A stretch of DNA of 64,000 nucleotides from Sparassis latifolia (Eukaryota > Basidiomycota > Agaricomycetes > Polyporales > Sparassidaceae): the NCBI GenBank assembly GCA_018466975.1, contig CM031555.1, positions 1,302,001-1,366,000 of the forward strand. The letters are read 5' to 3'. Position numbers and translations under genes: made by a program. The notes under the pieces are model-generated. The model saw nothing but the letters and a program-made list of their open reading frames with translations, had not been told where the DNA came from and ran no database searches. Of the stretch, positions 10,883-22,198 are shown piece after piece (positions within the stretch are counted from its first letter, which is position 1; each line of letters begins with the position of its first letter).

Positions 10883-10891
10883 GAGCGCTAC
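10883..10891 (+). repeat. Right 9-bp target-site duplication
   Basis: Second copy of GAGCGCTAC, directly abutting the right inverted-repeat end. Confidence 0.85.
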
Positions 10892-11075
10892 ACGTACTTG
10901 TCTTGATCAACGATGTAAGTATACTTGTGACGAACTTTGCGTACAATCATCACAGCCAAGAGTTCTCCGGAATAGGAGGTCTCTCAAGATAAACCTTGCA
11001 CCTGGAAGAGGCGTGGAGTCGCCTGCGTGTCCTTGACTGTCATCCTTGGTCTGCGGACGCAACCAATATACGGCA

Positions 11076-12606
11076 ATGCCTGGCAAACGTCTTCTAGTCG
11101 AGATAGCTTCGTACAACACGAATTTACAAGGCGATGAAGGTGTATCCCAAGATTTAGTCGACTGGCTCTGTCCGACGCTGGATGTCTCCCGCGTACGAGA
11201 GCGCAAAGCACCGGACATCATCGCAGTAGGCTTCCAAGAGCTTCTACCGTTGCATCTTGGGTGTGAGTGCATCTCCGCTGTCACTTCTAGAGCAGATACT
11301 AGAAGGGATCCTGTTGTCCCCAGTTGCTGGTCTTTCAAATGCGGTCATCAACAACAGGAACACTCAGATCCTCTCTCAGATAGAAGCACATTCTCCGAGC
11401 AAGGAGCGGTACTCGTTGATAGCCAAGGTGGTTAACGTAGGCGTTGCTCTACTTGTCTACGGCCGCGACGACAGCGTGGCGCGTACAGTGTGCGATGTAC
11501 AGACGCAGTGGACGGGGTGCGGGCCGGCCTACATGGGCAACAAGGGCGCCGTAGGCGTGAGGTTCAGAGTACCAGGAGAGGACGGTGGGATCGGAGAGGT
11601 CTATACGTGCGTTGGCTACGTGCCCTGCCTTGTAATGTTGTTGTTCAATTCACATTATTCCACCAGTTTTGTGTGCGCACATCTTACTGCGCATACACAT
11701 GAGCTGCAGCGACGCATTCACGATTTTCACCATGTTGTTCGCACCCTTATCTTCCCGGCACTGCCTTCCTCGGAGTCAAGATCGCCGACAACTATCTATT
11801 CTACCTCACATTTATTCTTCTTTGGCGACCTGAACTTCAGGCTTGCGATACCCGCCTCCCGCGGACTCGCAGATCCATCCCAACGCTCCAGCCTTGTCGA
11901 AACATTGACAGATGAAGAAGGCCGTCGGAGCTTGAGAGAATGCGATGAGCTGCTCGTGGAGCGCGACATTAAAGGCAGCATCTTCATGGGCCTCCGAGAA
12001 GGCGAATTCTGGAGATTCAACTGTAGCTACAAGTACAAACTGGGAGAGGTTGATAACTTCGAGTGCGTCCTCCATATATCCTGATTATCACACCTCATTC
12101 TGACTTACCTACGATGTCGCAGTCCGAAAAGAATACCCGCTTGGACGGATAGGATTATGTATACTACGTTCGCAGATACCCCCGATGCATCAGCAGAGTC
12201 TAGCATCGCAAACCTTCTCTATACTACGATACCCTCATACACGAGATCCGACCACGTATGTTTCCATCATGCTGTTTTCGAGTGCCTAGTCTCACGTATC
12301 ATGACCCTTCAGAAACCAGTTGTAGCTCTTCTCCTCTTACCGCCTTCCGAGCCAACGGCTCCGACACTCCCCGTGCTCCAGTTAGCTCCTGACTACCATC
12401 CTGCACCCGACCCGCTGGCCGCTATCAAGAGATATACCGGCCGGTTGCTCGACCGTGTGTTGGGATATGTATGGTGGGCCATCGTGCTTCTTGGTGCAGG
12501 TTCCACCATCGTTGGTATCTGCAACTTCGTTCTGGGCCTAGGCATCTGGGGCTGGTGGAACTCGAGCTGGTGGAATTCGAGAGGACAGTCCGCGGAACCG
12601 AGTTGA
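11076..12606 (+). CDS. Type II inositol polyphosphate 5-phosphatase with C-terminal membrane anchor
   Basis: Removes the 5-phosphate from phosphoinositides such as PtdIns(4,5)P2. Five exons total 1293 bases (430 residues): 11076-11262, 11324-11606, 11667-12062, 12123-12255 and 12313-12606. The exonuclease/endonuclease/phosphatase fold is shown by YNTNLQGDEG, IIAVGFQELLPLHLG and TGCGPAYMGNKGAVGVR. The two signature motifs are FFFGDLNFRL and FDPKRIPAWTDRIMYTT. IPSYTRSDHKPVVALL closes the domain. No SAC domain is present, unlike synaptojanins. The last exon adds a hydrophobic segment (VLGYVWWAIVLLGAGSTIVG...) and a Trp-rich tail, so the enzyme is probably tail-anchored. The transposon ends 184 bases upstream of the start codon. 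Confidence 0.92.
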
Positions 12607-12859
12607 CGTCCGTCATTGCATACAGCTTTGAGGAGGTCGTAATCATTTTTATTCGTAGTATCTGTCACACATCTAGCGAGGTTTCACCAGGAAATATAGT
12701 ATACAGGCTCTACGAAGGTGCACAACAAAACGTACAAGGTCACGCACAAGAAGAATAAGCGAGATGAAGTACAGGCAAGCGCAGGGATAGAGTGATAGTT
12801 AGGGCTGGGGAAGATCGTACATCACCGGAACACGCATGGATACATCGAGGGATGGGAAC
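12607..12859. other. 3' intergenic between convergent genes
   Basis: Space between the stops of the 5-phosphatase (+) and the MFS transporter (-). Presumably 3' UTRs; nothing else was seen. Confidence 0.4.
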
Positions 12860-15401
12860 TTATGGTGTCACCACCTTCTTGCCTCTGTCTTCGTCGTCGA
12901 CCACAATTAGCACTTCTTCCACGTCAGTGAGAGTCTCCTCGCGACGAAGAGTAGGATGATTAGCAAGCGGGTCTTCTACGTCCATGTCGGAAGCCTCCCG
13001 GGGCATTTTAGGTAGACGGATAAAAAGGAACAGGATGAACGCCACGGAAAGCATCCCCGCAGACACGAAGAATATTGCCGGCGGAAAGATCGCGACAGTC
13101 GCCATATATGTGAATGCAAAAATGGTAGGGCCCAATACTTGCGAGCTGATGATAGTCGGGGTCCCCGTTACTTTCTAACAAACCCATAACATGGGGGGAA
13201 AACGCACCTTAGTGTTTGTATCACACTCATAGCACCGAACAACTTCCCCATCTCTTTTCCCCCTCGCGTAGCGTACAGTGTTGAAGCGACACTGCTTATC
13301 GCGGGGCCATAACCTGCACCTAGGGAGGACATGATGCCGAAAAAGGTGAACAAGCCACCAGTCCTCGTGAACGCCATCAGAATATATGAGCTAATTTCGA
13401 GGAGAAGAGAGCAGCGTGCGATGACCAAATCAAAATGAGGCGAATGTGGCTGGTGAGGCGGAGGCGCCGTCTCCTGTGGCGCAAGTGACTCTGATGAAGC
13501 TGTCTCTGGACGAAGAGGCTCCAAGGGTTCGATAGGTAGCATTATCGCTGAAGGCTTGGGTTGGAATAACTTAGTGAGGACTGCGGCATTGGTGTAAGCT
13601 TTTAACCAAACATAAACGACGTAAACACCTACGGGGAAGTACCAGAGTCAGGTGGATTGCTCGTGAAGCACCCACACTGCTACTCCAGTAACCAATCTGT
13701 ATCAAGTGGATATTAAGCGTAAATAACGACTAATAGCCGAGGAACACCTTACCTCTGCCGCTGTCCATCCGAATACAGAAGACATGTATTGCATTTTGTA
13801 AGTGAGACCGCCCTATGCGCGAGGATGAAACACCGCCAAATAAGTTTGATGTGTCAGGGCTTACTATGAGAGAGCCAGTACATCCACATCCTGCGACTAG
13901 GAGCAAAAGGCTCCAATCTCTTCTTTTCTTCGAGGCACTATCATCGATGACCATGGGATAGAAAAGAGCCAGAGGCCTCAGGAAATCAAACGGTCTTCCC
14001 AGCCAAGTAAGAAGACCGCCCTTGGATCTTGCGATGGCGAGCCGCGCACTGTCCTCCGCATGAAGGCGACGAGCTTCTGCTCTCTGAGCATTTGTCAAAG
14101 ACTCGGGGATGACAAACCAGAGAAATAGACATAGAATCAGATAAGTGCAGAATGAAATGTAGAAGACGGAGATGATGTTGCCCGTGAGATTGATAGTCAA
14201 ACTGCCGAGGGTAGGGCCGATACTTATGCCAGCGAACAAGAGTCCCATGAAAAGGGAGAAAATGCGAGAGCTACATCAAACTCATTGGCTCCAGTACACG
14301 AGAGTAAAGAATGGAGGAACTCTACCGTGAACTGGGTTCAGTGCAATCGGTGAGATAGGCATGGATTGCGGATGATACTGCGCCAATACCTGAAGGATTA
14401 ATGTGAGAATCTGGCACGGCTTCGAACAGAGTACCAGAATACGAATATTCACCGCCAAGAAGCCCGTCAATTATGGGACCAAGGACGAGGAACCAGATTC
14501 CTCCCGGAACAGAATTCGGGAAATTGTACACAAGTAGAAAGCCCAGCTCTGTCACAAGGATACCGATTGTAGAGATTCCCGCAATTCTGACACGCCCATA
14601 TCGATCAGACAGCTGCAGAGAAAGCTCAGGACGGGGTATTAAATAGTACCATGATAGTTGGCTGGGCGTACCGAAGCCCACATTGTGGTCGTTATACACC
14701 CCAGGATGCCTGTGGAAGCTGCTATAACAAGGGATAGCTTGGCAACTGCAGCCTGGACCACTGGATCGGACGCGCAGAGTGCCCAGTCTCTGTCTGAGGG
14801 GGGTGTAGATGCCATACCGCCTGATGGAACGACAGAGGACATATTGTTTGCATGGGGAGATAGCAGGGTGAGGTTATCAGGATTCCGACCAACTCTTGAG
14901 TACTCCGGCTTATAGGTATCGCAGGCCAGACGTGTATATACAGAGACGCGTGGGGCCATTGTCGCACCAGCCGCAACAGAACTGATGATGATCAGAACAA
15001 GAAACCTAAAGGAAAAAGAACGAATTAACCTAGAATTATGTAGCTTATACCAGCGGTAGTCAAACGACTCACCACCATGGCGAAGGTCTCTTCCACCAAG
15101 ACAAGTCCAACGGTTGCTTCGCAGTCTCGATTTCGTCGTCCGCACATACCTCATCGGCAGCCTCCTGAACCGGTGTCTGTTCAGACTCATGCCTGTGGGG
15201 ATGCACAAACTCTTGCAGCAGCTCTGCTACCTCCTCACTAACAGGGGCGTCAGGATTGATTAACTCCTCGGGACCAAACGGGATATACGAGAGTGACGAG
15301 AGAGAGGGATTTCGAGATGTGCGAAGCCGTGAACCAGGGCGCGAAGACGACTTCGAGGCCCCTGGTACACGCAACCTCGAGTTGTCCTTCGAGCGCGACA
15401 T
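12860..15401 (-). CDS. Major facilitator superfamily transporter
   Basis: Polytopic membrane transporter; the substrate is unknown. The minus-strand gene starts at 15401 with a Ser/Arg-rich cytosolic N-terminus, then SYIPFGPEELINPDAP, common in basidiomycete MFS proteins. The first membrane segment is FLVLIIISSVAAGATMAPRV. The MFS signature between TM2 and TM3 reads LSDRYGRVRIAG. Further membrane exons contain IWFLVLGPIIDGLLGG, GLLFAGISIGPTLGS and CTYLILCLFLWFVIPESL, a long central loop, then LFTFFGIMSSLGAGYG and ATVAIFPPAIFFVSAGMLS. The C-terminal tail is acidic and ends at 12860. About seven introns are inferred; several borders are approximate. It resembles the drug:H+ or tetracycline-resistance-like branch. 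Confidence 0.85.
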
Positions 15402-16631
15402 GGCTTCCTCTAGACTATCTACTGAGAGGGGCAGAAGGTGGGGGAGCTAAGGAAGCTCTGGAGCAGCAGCCTCATGAGAGGACCGAAGTATATGTATGCA
15501 TTACACGCGGACATCGTCACTTCCGCAATCGCCTCGGCGAAGAGATAGGCACTAGAGTATGTATATCTTCTACAGTATGTAAGCTCCAAGAAAGGAAAAT
15601 TTTGGCCAACGTTGCCTCTGATTGGCCCAGGACATTTTAGCGCCCAGCTGCAAATACACTCTACTGTGAGAGTTTCAATATGTATCATCAACATGCTAGC
15701 TTGACCGGCCGCAGCAGAGCTTATAAGGCGCCGAATATTATGATCCTCCTATGATATCTCATCCACCACCCAGCTCCTGACTCGGAGTCCTAAGGAAGGT
15801 TGATTGTCATGTTAAGTACCAGTAAGGCATTCGAATACGTGAATAGTGTTCATTATTCTCCTTCAAGACAATTCCCAGGTGCTAAGTACATCGTGGGCAC
15901 CTGAAGGCGTCGCTGTGGTCGGTCACCTACGAATCAGTTGTTCATGACGTGAGATCATCAATGCTGCGCATGTGGGTCACCCCGTTTCAGCCTGAGCACG
16001 GCGAGGTTTGCGACCCTCGACAGTCAGTCCCCATTAGTTCGTGCTACGGTGGAACAGTAAGACTGACAACGTACTGATGCAAGACGGTGACCAGGCTGGG
16101 TTCCTCACATCTCGGGAATACACAGAGGTGAGGGGTCTGTGGTCTTACGATACAAATGGAAAAAAGTGCGTATCGTGCGTGTCGCACCAGCAGTTCTCAA
16201 CGGAACAGGAAGAAGCGAAAGAACGTTCTCAAGCACCGACACTGCACAACTGCGTGATCCATCGGCACCATAGGTAGTAAGTAGGACCACCACGCTGACC
16301 GACTTCCAGGAACTCCGCAGTCGAAAATGGCGCCTTACATTGTGCAGGGTGGGCATTCGACGACGTCCTGAGATATGGAAAGAGGGAAAAAGTCATGGAC
16401 GAATTCCAGCGATATACAATGTGTCTGGAGTAAAAAGTCTGCAACGGTGTGAGTCGTGGTCACAAGCATTGCAGAACAACCCCGGGAAAAACGGAAGGAT
16501 GAATCTAATCAGATCTCCCGATGTAGATTAGATCTCGTTCTCTCAGCCTGCGACCAGCCTGAGGCCCGGGGTCGCGTTCGCGTCTGTAATCTCTCAATCG
16601 CACTCAACACCACTAGGATCTACCGTCTGAC
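15402..16631. other. Intergenic region between divergent MFS and GMF genes
   Basis: About 1.2 kb holding the 5' regions of the MFS transporter (-) and glia maturation factor (+). The short open frames on both strands have no recognisable similarity or splice support. No repeat or RNA gene was recognised. Confidence 0.45.
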
Positions 16632-17248
16632 ATGGTCAGTAGTTCATGTTCTATGACGAAGATTTAGATATCTATCTGTTTCCGTGTCGTCAAAACCTGA
16701 TCTCTTGTGTCGGTTCGCGCAGTCTCACACCGTTGACATCCCGCAAGAGCTGAAGGCCTCCCTCCGGAAATTCCGGTTTGCTCGCCGCAATGCGGGACAT
16801 GCGGCTCTCGTCGTGAAGATCAACAAGAAAAAGCTGATTATGGAGGAGGTAGAGCAGTTCGACGATATAGGCATCGAGGATCTTGGGGAAGGTGCGTTAC
16901 CTCTCGGAGTCTCCTGGAGAGTGGATCGCTGCAACCCGTAATCAGAGCTTCCGGAGAACTCTCCACGTTATGTTCTGCTTTCGTATGAGCTGAACCATTC
17001 GGACGGCCGGAAATCGTTTCCGCTTGTCCTCGTCAACTGGGCTCCTACGTCGAGCGAGATGAGTCTGCTCACCTTACACGCCAGTGCATTCTTGGACTTC
17101 CAAACTACGGTGCGCATGATCATACCACAGAGCCTGTGTCAACTCTAACACAACAGCATAGGCGGATGTCAGCAAGGTGATAGAAGTCCGAGATGGCGCG
17201 GAAGGTTTCACGAAGGAAATTATAGACTCGAACTTGCTGCATGGATGA
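16632..17248 (+). CDS. Glia maturation factor (ADF-homology domain)
   Basis: GMF binds the Arp2/3 complex and promotes debranching of actin filaments, notably at endocytic patches. Exons 16632-16634, 16723-16891, 16946-17109 and 17162-17248 total 423 bases and give 140 residues, the normal size for GMF. The first exon would be the ATG alone, followed by a GTCAGT donor. The protein then reads SHTVDIPQELKASLRKFRFA, NKKKLIMEEVEQFD, SPRYVLLSYELNHSDGRKSF and VLVNWAPTSSEMSLLTLHAS, all strongly GMF-like. The start exon is inferred because the second exon has no in-frame Met before the conserved N-terminus. Confidence 0.88.
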
Positions 17249-17356
17249 TACCGCTGTTCTGTAGAGTGCAGCAGTCTTATACCCGTGTGCGCTGCTCCGT
17301 GTACGATCATGTTATATTGGTGGAAATTCAAGGGTTGTAACAAGTATGGTCTTACT

Positions 17357-18870
17357 TTATCGCCTCGTGTACCCATACATGATACCCGCAAGGACGCCAC
17401 AGTTTCCAGCGACGTAAATCAGACTTCGCACCCACAATCCGAAGAAAACGTTCTTCCCCAAGAACTCAAGTTTGTAAGCCTCACTCAACCACAGCGCCTG
17501 AGTGGCAACCCATACGAAGAGGTAAAGCGCCACGCGTCGGGTTGAGATAGATAGACGGGGAATGAGCACTGGTAAGAAGATAATATACCACAAAAAGTAC
17601 TGCCGAAAAAGAGAAAATATCAGAACACGTCCCAAGATCTGCTGGGACACCAACCTGAGAGGTGCAAACTTTGTTGAACACTACAAAGACAACGGTCTGA
17701 ACAAACCAGGCGAACACCAAATCATCCTTCCGACGTCCAAACGTCAGGCCAGTTCCCAAGGATAGGATCATCTGAGGAATAAAGCTCGTGAGAGGAGATC
17801 CAAGGAGTTTCCTCCAGAGCGGCATCATCATGAGGCTGGACGCTGAGGATGGTGATGGATATGTGAGGTACATGAGGTAGAAGTAGGGGGAGAAATTGTG
17901 CCGGTGGTCCAATCGGTATAGATGATAGAGGTATGACTCGTACAAGAAGGGGTATCCCCATCTAACCCGAAGGTCAATAACAGAGAGAGAGGTGATTCAC
18001 TGCGCACTCACATCATATACATTGCTGCACCCAAAGCCAAGAAGGTCGCCGCACTCAACAGCCCAAATTTTACCGTCCGCCAGTTGACGAGGGTCTTGAG
18101 GTAACCCTTCCAGCCCCTCCCTACTCCATTCTCTCTCCCAATGACGCCAAGGCAAGCAACTCCGTAGATGAACGGGTAAATCTTCCAGTGGGTGCTAAAC
18201 CCCAGAAGGACTGCGGCTGAGTTCCATCTCTCCTTCAAGGCACAGTACAGGGTGAGAAGCACAAAGAGTGAAGGCACCGCTTCAGATGAGCCTCGTGTCG
18301 AGATAGTAAAGACGAGGGGGTTGAAGAGGTGAACACATGTGAGGAGGATTGCCTGAGCGGTTTGTGGCTTCAGAGACTTGTCATCCACGTTTTCCGCTTT
18401 CGACACCGACGGAAGTATCACAGACATTAAGATCTCGTAAATCAGAGCACCGACTAAAAGGTCACATCCTGCGAAGATGTATTTCCCGAAGGAAGGGTGC
18501 AGCCATTCGTTTGGCGTGACCAATAGAGCAAGCAGCGGCGTGTAGCGGTAAGTCGCTCTAGCGTATGGACTACGCCGTAACATTCAGTACAGCTGAAGCA
18601 TTACACAGGTATCCCATCGAAAATTACGTACTCGCCGAGGTTCAGCCACGCCCCCAAGGGACCTTGCGCCCGATTGTCAGAAGATGGATGGAGCACGAAG
18701 CGGGCAGCGTCGCTGAAGACACGGTAGTCGACATCGGTGTATTTGACGACGGATTGAGCGTCGTGCCATTCGCTGTACAGGATCAGCGCTATTCGCAAGA
18801 GACTGGACACAATCAGAACAGACGCGAATGAAGGAGTAAATCGAAGAGTTCTCTGTGAGCGCGACGTCAT
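17357..18870 (-). CDS. GPI14: GPI mannosyltransferase 1 (PIG-M), catalytic subunit
   Basis: Adds the first alpha-1,4-mannose to the GPI anchor precursor in the ER lumen, using dolichol-phosphate-mannose. The start is at 18870 and at least four exons are present. The first (18870-18632) contains a signal-anchor ([18 protein letters not shown]) and [17 protein letters not shown], including the lumenal DVDY acidic motif. It joins to [15 protein letters not shown] at 18569 through a GTACGT...TAG intron. Later segments include [28 protein letters not shown] and [19 protein letters not shown]-terminal membrane helices end at 17357. The fit to the PIG-M family is good along the whole length. Confidence 0.93.
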
Positions 18871-19176
18871 GCTCGTTGCTTTTGTGAGCGTGACCGTGTC
18901 AGAAGTTTCAGATCGTTCGACGTGCTTACATCTCTCGTCGTACGACCAAGGGTGGTTCTCAGCTTATATGCTGACAAGATGTCATTAGATGCACACAGCT
19001 TAGGCGTACATCGAGCTAATATATACTCTTGGAAAAGGAGAGAAACCAACGACAACATAATTCACAACACGGGAAGTACGCAGCAACAGGCAGGGTAGTA
19101 GCTCTAGTCCAGTCAAATATTGTCCGGCAATTGCAGTACTCTCGAGAGCAGAGCCTCGGAGGGACGGAGGGCTTGC

Positions 19177-20056
<880 letters not shown>

Positions 20057-21024
20057 GGCTGGGGTGAGAGCGCAGCGCTAGATGTACGTCAAGCAAACGG
20101 GACCAGACGCGCTTATGAGATGTGACATTGTTGTGTGACGGCCCGTGACCGACACGTCTCCCGACCTCGAGCTCTCCAACCTTCTGGACCTTACATTCTC
20201 GACGTCGATACGGGCCTACTCGTCTCGGATGCTCGTATAACTGTTGCCATACGTATAAATCGAACAGCCAACAGCTCAGCATCCTCGCGTCTTCACCAGA
20301 ACACACCGAATAATTCAGGACAGCTAAGGACAGAGCTTTCCCAAGGACATCTCAAGTCAAGTCACGTCCACAGTGCCACCATGGGGAGCTGATGTTCGCC
20401 GCATGCACATTAAAACGATGCACTTACCAGTGCATCATGCAGTGACCTTGCAAAGTCTTCGAGCGTCATCTCATGCATGTCATTGTCAAGCTCGTGGAAG
20501 AAGTGATTACTGGACAGCAAGATCATTGCTACTAGTCTGTGCCGCAATTTGTTTTCTCGCAGGTTTGAAGGTTCGTGTCCCTGCTGAGCGCCCCATATGT
20601 CGAGGACAGCACAAATCGAAATGTATATGATCGATCTTAGCGTATGCAAGGTTCGTAGAGCCAATTATAACATCGTAGAACAAAGACACTTGTACGTGAC
20701 AAAAATGTGTGGAAGCTCTGACACTCACAACACCATTGACCTCCGCAGAGGGGGTGCGAAAGCTCTTGTGCTTCCCCTACAAAGAATGCTCTCTGCAATA
20801 CCGAATCGCCGTATCCTATGTGAATTAAGCTGAAAGGGATAGGCACTGTCTAAGAGGCTGCATGAAGAGAAACACAATGCAGCCCGCCGTGCTTATAAGC
20901 GGCTTGTGTTTGTCCATGTTGTGCAATGCGCGCACGGACCACTCATCTTCAAAGACTGGCAAGCCGACAATTGAGCAGATCAGTGAAAGCGGACCATGTA
21001 GTACGTTCTGTGTACACGATGAAT
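20057..21024. other. Intergenic region upstream of SAR1
   Basis: Nearly 1 kb between the SAR1 start and the stop of the SRP receptor beta gene (both -). It should contain the SAR1 promoter and 5' leader. Only short, unsupported open frames were found; no repeat or RNA gene was recognised. Confidence 0.4.
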
Positions 21025-22023
21025 TCACAACTCTTCCAGCCACTGTCTCAGTTGTAACATATGCTCATCTTCTGCGATCTTCTCGTCGGTCGCAGATGCG
21101 ACTTTACTCACAGGCACAGCAGTGCCCACAAATGCGACTTCCCCGCCTTCCCATTCGGCGAATCTGAATTCTCCCGACCCGCTGCACTCCAGTCCGCCCA
21201 TCTCAGATTCCGTGTCATCCGCCCCGAGACTCTCTACGCCGACACCGCTAGCGTGCGAAGCCCTACGTTTCTCCAGCTCTCGCTCGAGAACAGTGCGGAC
21301 GCGGTTAATAGCAAGCTGCTCCGGGCTCGTTTGATGAGTGGCTTTGAGAAGGTCGCACTTGTGTGCAACGATAAGGAGGGCAGGCGGGATCTGAGAAGGT
21401 GGAAGAGATGTGAGTGCACGTAAAACTTGATGGAGGTGCCTATAAATGTGTCAAGCATTGTTCGGATAACTCGAGGATACTTAAGACGAACTCCGCCACT
21501 GCAGGACCTGTTCGAGAGATGGTGCTTGCATCGACGACAAACGCAACCGCCTTCGCTTCAGGAAGATATTCTTGGAATTGATCCCGGAGTCGAGGGTGAC
21601 CCGGGACATCAATAACTCGCAACGCTTTGTGAGAAACTGGTAAAGTCGTTACAGCAGAATTGGTCTGCATGGATGTATGTGTATGCAGAGTCTGCTTGTA
21701 GACTAACTGTGGACAATTGTGTCAGATAGAAAATGTTGAGTGCAACGAACATACAGTGGACAAGATGGCGGTCTTCCCTGCATCAGAAGAGCCAACTAGA
21801 AGCAAAGAGTCGCCCTTAGATCCTGCCTTCCTCTTCGTAGAGACGATAAATACTAAAGGATAATTAGAACCAGACCGGGGACAGGGCAGCGTCACTAACC
21901 AGCTAGAAGAAACAAAGCAAGGCATAGCGACGCGACTGTGACAGTTTGAGCGGTAAATACGGAGGCAGGAGACAAGACTTCAGGTGCGACAGACACAAAT
22001 TCATGAGGAGTAGAATCATCCAT
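21025..22023 (-). CDS. SRP102: Signal recognition particle receptor beta subunit
   Basis: ER-membrane GTPase that anchors the SRP receptor alpha subunit. Four exons total 852 bases, 283 residues: 22023-21900, 21852-21755, 21706-21492 and 21439-21025. A single N-terminal membrane segment (VTVASLCLALFLLAG) precedes the Arf-like G domain. Its Walker A is LLLVGSSDAGKTAILST. TLVYKQTLHTHTSMQTNSA, the DVPGHPRLRDQF switch II and VDASTISRTGPAVAE follow, with PPALLIVAHKCDLLKATHQ carrying the nucleotide-specificity region. It ends in LRQWLEEL. Order and spacing match fungal SRP102/SRPRB. The start lies 175 bases from the divergent UTP21 start. Confidence 0.93.
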
Positions 22024-22198
22024 GTTTTGCAGTATTTCGGTAAGTGGATGCTTCAGGCTTAAGGGTTGTTTGGTTGTATTAGGATGCAAAGCCCTTGCAC
22101 AACAGACCACAACAACCGCTTCCACTAGTGATCACGTGCGTCAGCCTGCTTTTTACAAAAAGACGGACCTCACGGGTGCCATCTCAACGTCGTCATAG
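22024..22198. promoter_or_regulatory. Compact bidirectional promoter, SRP102 / UTP21
   Basis: Only 175 bases separate the two divergent start codons, so both promoters and both 5' leaders must share it. No clear TATA box is visible. The assignment is by position only. Confidence 0.45.

Noticed and set aside
12123..12200. Apparent frameshift or stop before the PAWTDRI motif of the 5-phosphatase
   Set aside because: Ending the previous exon at 12062 (phase 2) gives FDPKRIPAWTDRIMY in frame, so the gene is intact.
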